Assembly: GCF_003024715.1 (NCBI RefSeq)
Contig: NZ_PYLO01000002.1
Span: forward strand, 124,001 to 188,000
Source: Clostridium fessum
Lineage (GTDB): Bacteria; Bacillota; Clostridia; Lachnospirales; Lachnospiraceae
Direction of reading: 5' to 3'
Length of the DNA: 64,000 bases
The notes below the pieces were generated by a model that saw only the letters and a program-made list of their open reading frames with translations, did not search any database and was not told the origin of the DNA. The translations under genes were made by a program, and so were the position numbers. Numbering within the stretch: position 1 is the stretch's first letter; each line of letters starts with the position of its first letter. Below, piece by piece: positions 52,044 to 61,709 of the stretch.

Positions 52044-53237
52044 TTATTTCTCTACGATGTTCTTGAAGTACCAGTGAATATTGCCTGTGATATCTGCATC
52101 AGACATATGCTCGCCCTCGGTGCCAACGGTGGTTCCGTCGTTGCACTCGATCACGCCATCAAATACATCCCAGTCGCCAGACTCGATCTTCGCACGTGCC
52201 TCATCGATCTTCTCCTGCGTACCATCTACGCACAGGTCAGATAACGGGGAAATGTCTACCAGACCTTCCTCCAGACCGCCGAAGTAGTTCTCGCCTGTCC
52301 ATGTACCATCAATCAGATCCTGTACAGCTTTGGTATAGTAAGCGCCCCAGTTCCAAACGGTGGAGGTCAGAACTGCCTTCGGAGCATCCTTGCTCATATC
52401 AGAGTTGTAACCAACACCAAATACGCCAGCTTCCTCAGCTGCCAGCTGCGGGTTCGGTGTATCGCAGTGCTGTCCAATGACATCACAGCCCTCGTTGATC
52501 AGGGCTACGGCTGCCTGTTTCTCACCTTCCGGATCGTACCAGCTGTTGGTGGTCTTGATGTAAACGGTTGCATCCGGGTTTACAGAATATACACCCATTG
52601 CAAATGCGTCACATCCGCCGGTAACCTCGGCATTGTCCTTGCCCCAGGCGCCGACATAACCGATCTTATTGCTCTCTGTCTTTAAACCAGCCGCGATACC
52701 AGTGAGGTAACGGGACTGATAAATCCGTCCAAAATAATTGTTAAAGTTCACACCGTTGGATTTGTAGCCGGTTGCATGGGAGAAGATAACGTCCGGATAT
52801 TCTTCTGCCAGTGCCTCGCATGCATCCATGTAGCCCCAGCTTGTCGCGAAGATAATCTGGCATCCTTCCTCGACACACTCGCGCATTGCTGTCTCGATGG
52901 CAGTCTGATCATCGTCCGCTACGTTGTTCTTGCGGATAATCTGATCATCCTCCAGACCAACGGCTTTCTGCATCGCTACGATACCCTGATCATGCGTATA
53001 GCTGTAACCGGAACCATCCGCCGGATTTCCAATATGAATCACTCCGACCTTCAGATCCTCTTTAGCAACTGCCGGCATCACGCCCTCTGCTGCCTCGCCT
53101 GCTTCTGTGTCTGCCGCGTCAGCTCCCTTTTCCTCCGCTGCCTTCGTATCTGCTGTATCAGAAGACGAAGAAGAACAGCCTGCACACAGGGACAGCGCCA
53201 TGGCAGCGCTCAGTAACACGCTTACTACTTTTCTCAT
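52044..53237 (-). CDS. bmpA: BMP-family substrate-binding lipoprotein
   Basis: Membrane-anchored binding protein (397 aa) for the nucleoside ABC importer. The signal peptide MRKVVSVLLSAAMALSLCAG is followed by lipobox cysteine 21. An acidic Ser/Ala/Glu linker runs to about residue 60, then the BMP fold (LKVGVIHIGNPADGSGYSYT, IIFATSWGYMDACEAL, IGYVGAWGKDN). The frame is open to 53396, but AGGAGG lies 6-7 bases before ATG 53237 and the signal peptide begins there. Purine nucleosides are the probable ligand. Confidence 0.93.
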   Translation of the reverse strand: MRKVVSVLLSAAMALSLCAGCSSSSSDTADTKAAEEKGADAADTEAGEAAEGVMPAVAKEDLKVGVIHIGNPADGSGYSYTHDQGIVAMQKAVGLEDDQIIRKNNVADDDQTAIETAMRECVEEGCQIIFATSWGYMDACEALAEEYPDVIFSHATGYKSNGVNFNNYFGRIYQSRYLTGIAAGLKTESNKIGYVGAWGKDNAEVTGGCDAFAMGVYSVNPDATVYIKTTNSWYDPEGEKQAAVALINEGCDVIGQHCDTPNPQLAAEEAGVFGVGYNSDMSKDAPKAVLTSTVWNWGAYYTKAVQDLIDGTWTGENYFGGLEEGLVDISPLSDLCVDGTQEKIDEARAKIESGDWDVFDGVIECNDGTTVGTEGEHMSDADITGNIHWYFKNIVEK

Positions 53238-53250
53238 AACATTTCCTCCT

Positions 53251-53335
53251 AAGAATGCCTGCGAATGCGGTTCTTTCCCTTTCTCATCGTTTATCAGAAT
53301 TCCCTCGCGGAACCTGAAATCCGAAAATAAAACCG
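53251..53335. repeat. Inverted repeat in the bmpA leader
   Basis: GAATGCGGTT and AACCGCATTC separated by about 60 bases, in the 100 bases ahead of the bmpA ribosome site. It could form a leader hairpin. No known riboswitch recognised. 53336-53543 holds no gene. Confidence 0.45.
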
Positions 53336-53543
53336 CATTCCCGAAAATTTGGATCGATACAGGAGATATTATTGCATATTTACAGACGCTTTTCAAGGAA
53401 TTTGCCTGATTTTTACTGTGATATTTATTAATCTCTTTTCATAAGTTTTACTTATTTCTTTTTCTCTCCTGTAATCCCCCGATATGCAGGAAGGGAACAC
53501 CGGAGGAATCAGCTGCCAGCATCTTTTTTCGACGCAGACAACA

Positions 53544-53588
53544 CAAAAACAGGCACCAGACATTTCCTTTCAAAATGCCTGATACCTG
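53544..53588 (-). terminator. Terminator downstream of ftsH
   Basis: Minus strand CAGGTATCAGGCATTT pairs with AAATGTCTGGTGCCTG across 7 bases, followed by TTTTTGTG. Confidence 0.75.
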
Positions 53589-53666
53589 CTCTGCTCACTG
53601 TAACTGATTTCTCTTATAACTTCGGCAAACACGTAACCGTCCACCTTGATAATACACGGCTCCGTT

Positions 53667-55544
53667 TTAAGCCTCTGCCTCGCCAGCTTCTTTCTTCTCT
53701 TCCAGAATCTTCATAAACTCCTCACCGGTGATCGTCTCCTTATCCAGAAGATAGTCTGCCAGCTCATGAAGCTTATCCTCATGCCCGGAAAGAATAGCTT
53801 TCGCTTTCTCATACGCGCTCTTTACCAGCGCAATCACTTCCTCATCGACCCTCGCCGCCGTCTCTGCCGAACAAGCCAGGGAAGTATCGCCACCTAAATA
53901 GGCGTTGTTGACCGTCTCGAGCGCTACCATGCCGAAATGGTCACTCATGCCGTAACGCGTCACCATCGCACGGGCGATCTTGGTTGCCTGTTCGATATCA
54001 TTCGAAGCCCCAGTCGTGATAGAATGGAAGATCAGCTCCTCCGCCGCACGGCCGCCGGTCAGTGTCACGATCTTGTTGAACGCCTCTTCCCTGCTCATCA
54101 GGAAGCGCTGATCCGCCTCCACCTGCATCGTATATCCGAGTGCCCCGGAGGTTCGCGGCACAATCGTGATCTTGTGGACCGGAGCCGAGTGCGTCTGCAA
54201 CGCCGCTACCAGCGCATGACCGATCTCATGGTAGGAGACAATCTTCTTCTCATCCCCGGAAACACCGGCATCCTTCTTCTGATATCCGGCAATAACCGTC
54301 TCGACACTCTCTTCCAGATCCTGCTGGGACACGGTCTTTCGTCCCATCCGGACTGCCCGCAGCGCCGCCTCATTGACAATGTTTGCCAGCTCCGCGCCGC
54401 TCGCACCGTTGGTGGCACGGGCGATCTCATTGTAATCCACACTCTCATCCACTTTAACCTTTTTGCCATGGACTTTCAGAATTGCCTCACGGCCTTTCAG
54501 ATCCGGTAGCTCTACCGGAATCCGGCGGTCAAAACGTCCCGGACGAAGCAGCGCCGGATCGAGGGATTCCGGACGGTTGGTCGCCGCCAGAATGACAACA
54601 CCCTTCTTGCCGTCAAAACCATCCATCTCAGTCAGAAGCTGGTTCAGCGTCTGCTCGCGCTCGTCATTGCCGCCCATGCCGGCGCCGTCACGCTTCTTAC
54701 CAATCGTATCGATCTCGTCGATAAATACGATACACGGCGCTTTTTCATTGGCCTGTTTAAATAAATCACGCACCTTCGCCGCACCCATGCCGACAAACAT
54801 CTCAACAAATTCCGAACCGGAGATCGAGAAGAACGGAACGTGTGCTTCCCCGGCAACGGCCTTCGCCAGCATCGTTTTACCGGTTCCTGGAGGTCCGACT
54901 AACAGGGCGCCCTTCGGCAGCACCGCACCGATCTCCGAGTATTTTTCCGGCTTATGCAGAAAATCGACAATCTCTTTTAACGCATCCTTCGCCTCTTCCT
55001 CGCCAGCCACATCCGCAAATGTGATACCTGTCTCGGATTCTGCATAAATCTTCGCATTCGACTTGCCAAACGTCATTGCGTTGCCGGGTCCGCCGCCCAT
55101 CCGTTTCATCAGTGAACGTCCCATGAGCTGTCCGATTCCCACAAAGAGAATCAGCGGCAGAATCCAGGTCAGCAGGAAATTGAGAAGCGGAGAAGCCTGT
55201 GTATTGATCTCCGCACTGTATTTTACATCTTTTCCATCAAGCAGCTCATACAGGTTTACCCCCGGAATCTCCCCAGTCTTGTAGGTGACATTCCAGGTCT
55301 TGTTTTTATCGTCATTTTTCAGCGTATAGACGATCTCATTGTTCGTCGTCACATACACCTCATCGACATTATTCTCTTTCAGCTGTTCACTGAACTGGTC
55401 AAACCGCACTTCCTGCGTCCGATCCATCATGGATGGGAAGAGGAAAATGTTTAACAGCATGACAACCAGCATTACCAGTCCATAATAATATAGAAATGAT
55501 TTTCTGGGCGGCTGCTTTCCGCCTCCGTTCGTATTCTCTACCAT
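53667..55544 (-). CDS. ftsH: ATP-dependent zinc metalloprotease FtsH
   Basis: Membrane-bound AAA protease (625 aa) that degrades misfolded and regulatory proteins. It has TM1 at about 18-36 and TM2 at about 118-138 around an external domain. Walker [19 protein letters not shown] is near 210, Walker [10 protein letters not shown] near 268 and the [23 protein letters not shown] near 318. The zinc site HEIGH is near 430. Length and order are standard. Single-gene unit with its own promoter. Confidence 0.97.
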   Translation of the reverse strand: MVENTNGGGKQPPRKSFLYYYGLVMLVVMLLNIFLFPSMMDRTQEVRFDQFSEQLKENNVDEVYVTTNNEIVYTLKNDDKNKTWNVTYKTGEIPGVNLYELLDGKDVKYSAEINTQASPLLNFLLTWILPLILFVGIGQLMGRSLMKRMGGGPGNAMTFGKSNAKIYAESETGITFADVAGEEEAKDALKEIVDFLHKPEKYSEIGAVLPKGALLVGPPGTGKTMLAKAVAGEAHVPFFSISGSEFVEMFVGMGAAKVRDLFKQANEKAPCIVFIDEIDTIGKKRDGAGMGGNDEREQTLNQLLTEMDGFDGKKGVVILAATNRPESLDPALLRPGRFDRRIPVELPDLKGREAILKVHGKKVKVDESVDYNEIARATNGASGAELANIVNEAALRAVRMGRKTVSQQDLEESVETVIAGYQKKDAGVSGDEKKIVSYHEIGHALVAALQTHSAPVHKITIVPRTSGALGYTMQVEADQRFLMSREEAFNKIVTLTGGRAAEELIFHSITTGASNDIEQATKIARAMVTRYGMSDHFGMVALETVNNAYLGGDTSLACSAETAARVDEEVIALVKSAYEKAKAILSGHEDKLHELADYLLDKETITGEEFMKILEEKKEAGEAEA

Positions 55545-55618
55545 AGATTGTTCTCCTTATTGTGAGTCTGTGACAGGTGGTTTCTGTGTTTCTGTCACAT
55601 CGTTTCGTGATACATTAA

Positions 55619-55647
55619 CATATACCGCATTCTTTGTTATTTGTCAA
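55619..55647 (-). promoter_or_regulatory. ftsH promoter
   Basis: Minus strand TTGACA (55642-55647), 17-base spacer, TATATG (55619-55624). Confidence 0.7.
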
Positions 55648-55684
55648 TCCACAATAGTAAATATTTATTTACTTTTTATATTTG

Positions 55685-55713
55685 TTGACCTTTTTGTCTG
55701 GATGTGCTAGAGT
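55685..55713 (+). promoter_or_regulatory. marR-type gene promoter
   Basis: TTGACC (55685-55690), 17-base spacer, TAGAGT (55708-55713), about 90 bases before the gene and back-to-back with the ftsH promoter. Confidence 0.55.
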
Positions 55714-55804
55714 ACAAGTAAATTGATGTTTCCTTGTTTGCAATTTATGTTTGTGAAATGGACCGCATTTTATTACTTTGATATTTAAATTTGGAGGTTT
55801 TCCT

Positions 55805-56305
55805 ATGAATCCAGGCAAAAAAAATTCAAATCTTTTAAAAAACACCGGTATCCACTTCCTGGAGTTTGCACTCGGCTTTCTCTCCCTGGCGAAATGCCAC
55901 TACCAGCCAAGCCATGATATGAAAGTCAACTCGCTTCCATTTTTCGCCCTGATCGCGCTCGACAGCTGGGCAGATCAGGACTATACCATGTCTGAGCTGG
56001 CAGACAAGCTGAGTATCACAAAGCAGCAGCTCTCCCATATGATCAAGGTTCTTGAGGAACGCGGTCTGGTCGAGCGGATCCATGATACAGCCAACCGCCG
56101 CCGCGTCTACATCCGCATCTGCGATTCCGGCCGTGAGATGATGAACCAGATGAAGCAGGAAATGCTGTCTTCCACCCTGTTTGGGCTGCGCGCTTACACC
56201 CCGGAAGAACTGGCATCGATGGACGAGTGCCTGTGCCGCCTGATGGAATTAATGAAGAAATTCAACTGTGAAACCGATGAACCTGCGAAGAATGTATCCG
56301 TATGA
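55805..56305 (+). CDS. MarR-family transcriptional regulator
   Basis: A 166-aa winged-helix regulator. The HTH and wing are TMSELADKLSITKQQLSHMI (about 62-81) and ERGLVERIHDTANRRRVYIR (about 86-105), the latter the classic DxRDRR-like beta-wing. The longer frame from 55778 is unlikely because GGAGG lies 8 bases before ATG 55805. It is divergent from ftsH with closely spaced promoters, so autoregulation and perhaps effects on ftsH are possible; ligand unknown. Confidence 0.9.
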   Translation: MNPGKKNSNLLKNTGIHFLEFALGFLSLAKCHYQPSHDMKVNSLPFFALIALDSWADQDYTMSELADKLSITKQQLSHMIKVLEERGLVERIHDTANRRRVYIRICDSGREMMNQMKQEMLSSTLFGLRAYTPEELASMDECLCRLMELMKKFNCETDEPAKNVSV

Positions 56306-56507
56306 TAAAGACACCGGAGACACTTTTTTCTCCGCTTTCTTTTAAATCCTGTATAATTGACTTTTGTAACGTCCAGCAGCATTCCGGATTGATTTCTCTG
56401 CCATTTCATCCTTTCATCCGTTCCGGTGTGTTCCACGCCTCAGCAGAGTTTTCTTTCTGTGCCAATGGACGTTTCTCAATGATACAGAAAGAAGGTTCCT
56501 ACATATT
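56306..56507. other. Spacer between the MarR gene and the recombinase
   Basis: No gene or repeat recognised; no inverted repeats that would suggest an invertible switch were seen. Confidence 0.35.
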
Positions 56508-57455
56508 ATGCCACAAATGATAGAAAATCATATTTTTCCACACGCTGCTCATAACAAGCACACTCTCCCCCTCTCATCCAGGCAAACTTCTGCTGCCATT
56601 CCACGCCTTTCCGGTCAAACGCGTGCTGCCGCACCTGCAAGAGCCCAAAAGGCCGCGGACGAATTTGCCCGCTACCTGCTCACGCGCAACCTTGCCGATG
56701 AGACACTCCGCGCTTACACTTATGCGGTACGGCAATATTTTACCTATTACCGTGACATTACCTACCCCAATTTAAAGCTATACAAAATCTTTCTGCTCGA
56801 GCACTACAAGCCGCAGACCATCAACCAGCGGATCCGGGCTTTGAATGCCTACCTGGATTTTAAAAAGCTCTATCCCGGGCATCTTCCCATGGTAAAAATC
56901 CAGCAGAAAACCTATCTGGATCACATAATCAGCGAGGCGGATTATGAATACCTGAAACGCTGCCTGCTTCGGGATGAACGGTACACTTACTATTTTCTCA
57001 TCCGTTTCATGGCGGCAACCGGCGTCCGGGTCAGCGAGGTGATTCAGTTCCAGGCAGAAGATATTTTCTCCGGCTATAAGGACATCTATTCCAAAGGAAA
57101 TAAAGTCCGGCGCATCTACATTCCACAGTCACTCCGAACCGATACCCTCAAATGGCTTTCCTTTCTCCACAAATCCCACGGTCCCATCTTCCTCAACCGC
57201 TTCGGTTCGCCCATCTCTCCAGGCGGCATCCGCAGCCAGCTCAAAACCATCGCCCTCTCCTACCACATGACACCGGAAATGGTACATCCGCATGCATTCC
57301 GCCACCGGTTTGCCAAGAGTTTTATCGAAAAATGCGGCGATATTTCCCTGCTCTCCGATCTGCTTGGACACAAAAATCTCGAAACAACCCGGATTTACCT
57401 GATGAAATCGAGTCAGGAACAGCAGACGGTGATTGACCGGGTGGTGACGTGGTAG
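56508..57455 (+). CDS. Orphan XerC/D-like tyrosine recombinase
   Basis: A 315-aa tyrosine recombinase. After a 45-residue Ala/Arg-rich N-terminus comes a SAM-like core-binding domain (ADEFARYLLTRNLADETLRA). The catalytic domain has Arg in ATGVRVSEVI, Lys in SKGNKVRRIYI, His and Arg in HPHAFRHRFAKSF, His in LLGHKNLETTRIYL and Tyr in the same segment, so it should be active. No other mobile-element genes or att-like repeats are adjacent. It may be a Xer-like housekeeping enzyme or a DNA-switch recombinase acting elsewhere. Confidence 0.88.
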   Translation: MPQMIENHIFPHAAHNKHTLPLSSRQTSAAIPRLSGQTRAAAPARAQKAADEFARYLLTRNLADETLRAYTYAVRQYFTYYRDITYPNLKLYKIFLLEHYKPQTINQRIRALNAYLDFKKLYPGHLPMVKIQQKTYLDHIISEADYEYLKRCLLRDERYTYYFLIRFMAATGVRVSEVIQFQAEDIFSGYKDIYSKGNKVRRIYIPQSLRTDTLKWLSFLHKSHGPIFLNRFGSPISPGGIRSQLKTIALSYHMTPEMVHPHAFRHRFAKSFIEKCGDISLLSDLLGHKNLETTRIYLMKSSQEQQTVIDRVVTW

Positions 57456-57476
57456 GCACAGGCGTGTGAAAACCAT

Positions 57477-57522
57477 AAAAGGGGAAAGAACTGCCATTTT
57501 CCACAATTCTTTCCCCTTTATT
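57477..57522 (+). terminator. Terminator of the orphan recombinase gene
   Basis: AAAAGGGGAAAGAA pairs with TTCTTTCCCCTTT across 17 bases. Confidence 0.7.
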
Positions 57523-57528
57523 ATAGAT

Positions 57529-57768
57529 TTATTTTTTCTCTGCCTCCACAATCACGAGCTCATATGGAAGTGCTTCCTCAGCGCTATCGGTTCTAATGTT
57601 TTTAACCGACCGTTCTACCGCATTCTCTTTTTTCTCCTGCTTCCCACTGTCCAGCTTTGTCTCAACATTCTGTTCCGCCTTCTTTTCAGAATCTTCCTCC
57701 TTTTCTGCTGTTCTACTAATAAGACGATGGGAGATTTCATTTGGTTTTATATATTTGCAATTTTTTTA
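57529..57768 (-). pseudogene. Charged C-terminal coding remnant
   Basis: An open minus-strand frame of about 75 codons without any ATG, ending ALPYELVIVEAEKK-stop and rich in Glu and Lys (KKAEQNVETKLDSGKQEKKE). Immediately upstream is an in-frame TAA. The look is that of a C-terminal tail cut off from its gene. Family not recognised; chance cannot be excluded. The rest of 57523-57857 holds nothing else. Confidence 0.3.
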
Positions 57769-57857
57769 ACAACTTTTCTTTCCAAATAAACATTTTTCAA
57801 AACGGAAGTTAGAAGAACCAGATGGATAATAGAAAACGCATAAAGATATTACAGGCA

Positions 57858-57915
57858 TAAAAAAAACCCGGCAGAAAGAAAATGTGCTATGACATTCTCT
57901 CCCTACCGGGCTTTT
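57858..57915 (-). terminator. Terminator of the amino acid transporter operon
   Basis: Minus strand GCCCGGTAGGGAGAGAATGT pairs with ACATTTTCTTTCTGCCGGGT, then TTTTTTT. Confidence 0.8.
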
Positions 57916-57932
57916 CCTAATATTAAATTTCC

Positions 57933-58685
57933 TTACAGCACCTTACTCAAAAATGCCTTCAATCTTTCGCTCTTTGGATGCTCAAAGAACTCCTTCGGTT
58001 CGTTTTCTTCGATGAAGTTGCCGCCCTCCATGAACATGACGCGGGTTGCCACCTCGCGGGCGAAGCCCATCTCATGGGTAACCACGACCATCGTCATGTG
58101 TTCCTCGGCAAGCTGGCGCATTACGTTTAATACCTCGCCTACCATCTCCGGGTCAAGTGCAGAGGTTGGCTCGTCAAAGAGCATCACATCCGGATGCATT
58201 GCCAGGGCGCGGACGATCGCCACACGCTGTTTCTGACCGCCGGAGAGCTGTCCCGGATAGGCGGATGCCTTTTCCTTTAATCCGACACGCTCCAGAAGTT
58301 TCAATGCCTCCGTCTCCGCCTCGTCCTTCGGGCGTCCGAGCAGTTTCATCGGTGCCAGCGTCATATTATCAAGAATCGTCATATGCGGGAACAGGTTGAA
58401 CTGCTGGAATACCATTCCCATTTTCTGACGAAGTTTGTCAATGTTTGTCTTCGGATCCGTGATATCCGTTCCCTCAAAATAGATGTGTCCGCCGGTCGGA
58501 GTTTCCAGCAGGTTCATGCAGCGCAGAAATGTGGATTTACCGGAACCAGATGGTCCGATCACGCAGACAACATCCCCCTTGCGTATCTGGGTGGAAATAT
58601 TGGTCAGGACCTTTAAATCACCGAACGCCTTGGAAAGGTCATTGATGTCAATTATCACTTCTCCGTTTTGTACGTTATCGTTCAT
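57933..58685 (-). CDS. glnQ: Polar amino acid ABC transporter ATP-binding protein
   Basis: ATPase (250 aa) of a polar amino acid importer. Walker [21 protein letters not shown] is near 42, the signature [15 protein letters not shown] near 144 and Walker [21 protein letters not shown] near 165. [20 protein letters not shown] has the H-loop. It overlaps the permease gene by 11 bases. The GlnQ/HisP/ArtP group shares these features, so substrate (Gln, His, Arg, cystine) is not decided by this subunit. Confidence 0.93.
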   Translation of the reverse strand: MNDNVQNGEVIIDINDLSKAFGDLKVLTNISTQIRKGDVVCVIGPSGSGKSTFLRCMNLLETPTGGHIYFEGTDITDPKTNIDKLRQKMGMVFQQFNLFPHMTILDNMTLAPMKLLGRPKDEAETEALKLLERVGLKEKASAYPGQLSGGQKQRVAIVRALAMHPDVMLFDEPTSALDPEMVGEVLNVMRQLAEEHMTMVVVTHEMGFAREVATRVMFMEGGNFIEENEPKEFFEHPKSERLKAFLSKVL

Positions 58686-59364
58686 TCTTTCTCAGGCTCC
58701 TTTCCAGATTCTGTGCAAAGTGGTTGAAGATCATCGTCAGCGCCAGATAAACAGCAGCCACTATCAGAAGCGGTGTCCACGCGTCATACGTTCTGGAACG
58801 GATGATATCGCCGCCCTTCGTCAGATCCTGCACCGCCACGTAACCGGCTACCGAAGTCTCTTTCAGAAGAACAACAAACTCATTGCAAAGTGCCGGAAGT
58901 ACGTTTTTAAATGCCTGCGGCATAATGATATAGCGCATCGTCTGCACATAGTTAAAACCAAGGCTTCGACCTGCCTCCATCTGTCCCTCGTCGATCGACA
59001 TGATACCGGAACGGAAGATCTCCGCTACATACGCTGCCGAGTTAAGACCAAACGCGATCACACCGACAAAGACGCCAGCAAATACACGTGATACAAAAAT
59101 ACAGTAGTAGAAAATCATCAACTGGATGACAACCGGCGTTCCCCGGATGACCGTCAGATATATCTGGCAGACACCATTTAAAAATTTCATTTTTCCGGTT
59201 TTGTCGTGAGTTGCACGGACAATCGCAATCAGCAGACCAAGGGCAATGCCGATCAGGGTCGCAAATAACGTGATGATCAGGGTATTTTTCAGGCCCCCTG
59301 TCAGATACTGCCACCTGTCATCCTTGATCAGGTTTAAATATAAGGCCTGCTTGAGTTTCTCCAA
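58675..59364 (-). CDS. Polar amino acid ABC transporter permease
   Basis: Membrane subunit (229 aa from the TTG start) of the HisM/GlnP type. [20 protein letters not shown] opens TM1, [16 protein letters not shown] is the conserved TM3 block, and the EAA loop [20 protein letters not shown] is near 145. The frame extends to 59442, but AAGGAGG lies 8 bases before TTG at 59364, and the family N-terminus begins there. Confidence 0.9.
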   Translation of the reverse strand: MEKLKQALYLNLIKDDRWQYLTGGLKNTLIITLFATLIGIALGLLIAIVRATHDKTGKMKFLNGVCQIYLTVIRGTPVVIQLMIFYYCIFVSRVFAGVFVGVIAFGLNSAAYVAEIFRSGIMSIDEGQMEAGRSLGFNYVQTMRYIIMPQAFKNVLPALCNEFVVLLKETSVAGYVAVQDLTKGGDIIRSRTYDAWTPLLIVAAVYLALTMIFNHFAQNLERSLRKNER

Positions 59365-59538
59365 TCTGTTTTCCTCCTTGTAAGGTGATATAGACTTGAA
59401 AAAGGGCTGCCGCCGAACCGTGTTTTCGCCATTCTGCAGCAACCTTTTTCCGTTCCGTCAGATACCGGAAACACTCCGGGTGTTTTCCGGATCACCTGAA
59501 TCCATCCGTCTGACGATTCATTTCAATTCTCTTTTATA
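59365..59538. other. Spacer between binding protein and permease genes
   Basis: About 175 bases with GC-rich inverted segments (TCAGATACCGGAAACACTCC region around 59458-59490) that may form an mRNA hairpin limiting downstream expression. No gene seen. Confidence 0.35.
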
Positions 59539-60372
59539 TTACTCAGCGGTAATGTATTTTGCAACGATCTCATCCAGTTTTCCAGACTCTTCCAGGTTTG
59601 CGATGGATGCGTTGATAGCGTCCAGAAGCTCTGTATTGCCCTTCTTAACTGCAATTGCGTACTCTTCTTCTGCATACGGTGTTTCCAGAAGCTTTAAGCC
59701 GTCATTCTCGTCTACAAATACCTGTGCCGGTTTGTTGTCAATGATAACTGCATCGATCTTGCCAGTGGACAGTGCCTGTACTGCATCTGCGCCCTTGGAA
59801 AATCTCTGTACACTCTCCTCGCCGAAATCATCGGTGGAGTAAAGGTCACCGGTGGTACCCTGCTGAACACCGATCTGTTTGCCCTTTAAATCATCCAGGG
59901 ATTTGATGTCGCTGTCCTCGGTTACGATAACAGACTGAACGCCGGTTGCGTAAGTGTCAGAGAAATCCACCTGGGTCTGACGATCCTCGGTAACAGTCAT
60001 GCCTGCTGCTGCGAAATCAGCTTTGCCAGACTGAACCTCCGGGATGATAGAATCGAATGCTACGTCGGTGATTTCCAGAGATGCTCCCATATCCTCGCAG
60101 ATAGCGTTTGCAATATCTACGTCGATACCTACGATATCATTTCCATCGTGGTACTCATACGGTGCGAACTCAGCGTTGGTGGACATAACCAGAGTCTTTC
60201 CTGCAAATGCGCTGTCGCCAGCCTCTGCTGCCTCGCTGCCCTCTGCTGCCTCTGCGGTTGTCTCCTCATTCTCCTCTGCGGCTGCGGTTGTCTCTGCCGG
60301 TTTGGAAGAGCATGCTGCTAACGATGCTGCCATAGCAGTTGCCATAGCGATTGCTGCTAATTTCTTTTTCAT
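59539..60372 (-). CDS. Polar amino acid ABC transporter substrate-binding lipoprotein
   Basis: Binding protein (277 aa). Signal peptide MKKKLAAIAMATAMAASLAA is followed by lipobox Cys21, then a low-complexity Glu/Ala-rich linker to about residue 55. The SBP_bac_3 fold follows: ADFAPYEYHD-like ligand start (NAEFAPYEYHDGNDIVGIDV), DFAAAGMTVTEDRQTQVDFS with the ligand-binding Arg, and GKQIGVQQGTTGDLYST. Upstream of the permease and ATPase genes, it is the first gene of the operon. Confidence 0.93.
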   Translation of the reverse strand: MKKKLAAIAMATAMAASLAACSSKPAETTAAAEENEETTAEAAEGSEAAEAGDSAFAGKTLVMSTNAEFAPYEYHDGNDIVGIDVDIANAICEDMGASLEITDVAFDSIIPEVQSGKADFAAAGMTVTEDRQTQVDFSDTYATGVQSVIVTEDSDIKSLDDLKGKQIGVQQGTTGDLYSTDDFGEESVQRFSKGADAVQALSTGKIDAVIIDNKPAQVFVDENDGLKLLETPYAEEEYAIAVKKGNTELLDAINASIANLEESGKLDEIVAKYITAE

Positions 60373-60463
60373 AATAAATTCCTCCTCATTTCTATTCGCT
60401 GCTTTTGTATTTTTATGCAGTAAATACGAATATTCTTACTTTTATTATTGTATCTAGGAATAC

Positions 60464-60491
60464 ATTATACCGCATTTTTATAAATAATCAA
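60464..60491 (-). promoter_or_regulatory. Promoter of the amino acid transporter operon
   Basis: Minus strand TTGATT (60486-60491), 16-base spacer, TATAAT (60464-60469). Confidence 0.6.
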
Positions 60492-60562
60492 GCCTGAATT
60501 CCTGTTTTTTACAGGGTTTTGTATGATTATGCATTCTTTTCCAATTTGTACGGTTCCAGTTT

Positions 60563-60591
60563 CGGACAGATCTGGTTGTTAATTCTTGGCA
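60563..60591. repeat. 29-bp direct repeat, left copy
   Basis: Begins CGGACAGATCTGG and ends TTAATTCTTGGCA. An identical copy in the same orientation is at 62432-62460, bracketing the LURP-one/methyltransferase pair. Confidence 0.75.
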
Positions 60592-61238
60592 CGGGAGTTT
60601 AATAGTTGCATAATCAAAAAACGCAGAGACTTTTTATATTTGTCATTCCTACACGAAAGCAAATGGCAGCACTTCTTACTCCGTATGTACGGATCTTCTG
60701 GATGATGCGGTTGGTGAAATTTTGAAAGTAAATGAAAGCAGATGACATCTCGAAGAATGTTTCCGGTTTCCGAACGGATTATCAATTCATAACGAACAGT
60801 AAAATGAGAACAATTCCAAAAATGGACAAGGAAGAAAAAAATACTATAGTCTGCAACAGCAACAAAAATCGCTGCACCCCAGCAAATACAAAGGTTACAG
60901 CGATTTTATTTTCACTCAACTGCCAAAGACTGGTGTATCTGAACCTGGCTTTTCTATGGTCTTTCCGATGAATAGCTTGGCTGGCTTTTCATTGAGATTT
61001 CTTATGCTTTTTTCGTTGACATTTAATACTGTTCAATGTATCATATAATCAAGAAATGGGTTTGTTACCGTACAGCTATTGCTCAAGCGGGGTGCTCGTT
61101 TCTTTTTTTATGTTCACCATGTCATACAGATATAAATTTCCGTCTGTAGCATGTCGTATCAACATTTCTATCCTGAATATATTAAATCATTCAAGAATAC
61201 CTCGGTGCTCTTGTATCCAAAAGCAGACGCACCCTTTC
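60592..61238. other. Gene-poor stretch within the direct repeats
   Basis: No supported gene. Contains an AAAAATCGCTG/CAGCGATTTT hairpin at 60864-60907 that may terminate transcription both ways, and a promoter-like sequence facing right at 61016-61044 (TTGACA, 17 bases, TATCAT). Confidence 0.45.
61016..61044 (+). promoter_or_regulatory. Promoter-like sequence without a gene
   Basis: TTGACA (61016-61021), 17-base spacer, TATCAT (61039-61044). Points into the antisense side of the LURP-one gene; no convincing plus-strand gene follows. Confidence 0.45.
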
Positions 61239-61709
61239 TTACTTCCTCGAACATTTTTCCGCATCGATCGCCAGCACAAACATCAATGCATCCAATGCAT
61301 ATTCCGGCTCATTTACCTGAATAACATACGTGTCCGTCATATGGAACAGCTCTTTGCTGACACTGGCAACCGAATATCCCCTTTGATCGAGGATATTATA
61401 ATCCCATTCCATAATCGAACCATCGATATGCCAGCCATTGTAATCAATGTTGTAATGCGGTGTCAGAAAAGAGATTTCTTTACTCAGACATCCGATATAG
61501 GTGCCGTTTTTATATATCTCAAATTTGGGCAGAAATGTCAGTACACGCTGAACAACCATTCCAATTTCATTGCCGTCTGCATCATATATCACCAGCTTAT
61601 GGCCCCAGGACAACTGGCCTTTTACCACATATACTGTATTGCCAAACTCATCATAAATATCATAACTGTCAAACCACGAAAATAACCGCTGTTTAAATAA
61701 AAGCTTCAT
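61239..61709 (-). CDS. LURP-one-related (YxjI-like) protein
   Basis: A 156-aa cytosolic protein of the LURP-one-related/LOR (tubby-like) family: MKLLFKQRLFSWFDSYDIYD, VKGQLSWGHKLVIYDADGNE and GWHIDGSIMEWDYNILDQRG show the repeating short beta strands and DxxG turns of the fold. Bacterial members are of unknown function, possibly lipid- or membrane-associated sensors. Its start overlaps the stop of the methyltransferase gene (ATGA), so the two are co-translated. Confidence 0.85.
   Translation of the reverse strand: MKLLFKQRLFSWFDSYDIYDEFGNTVYVVKGQLSWGHKLVIYDADGNEIGMVVQRVLTFLPKFEIYKNGTYIGCLSKEISFLTPHYNIDYNGWHIDGSIMEWDYNILDQRGYSVASVSKELFHMTDTYVIQVNEPEYALDALMFVLAIDAEKCSRK

Noticed and set aside
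61056-61685. 209-codon plus-strand frame following a good promoter-like sequence
   Set aside because: Runs antisense to the well-supported LURP-one-related gene; its composition (Ile/Tyr/Arg-rich without family motifs) fits a shadow. The promoter-like sequence is reported separately.
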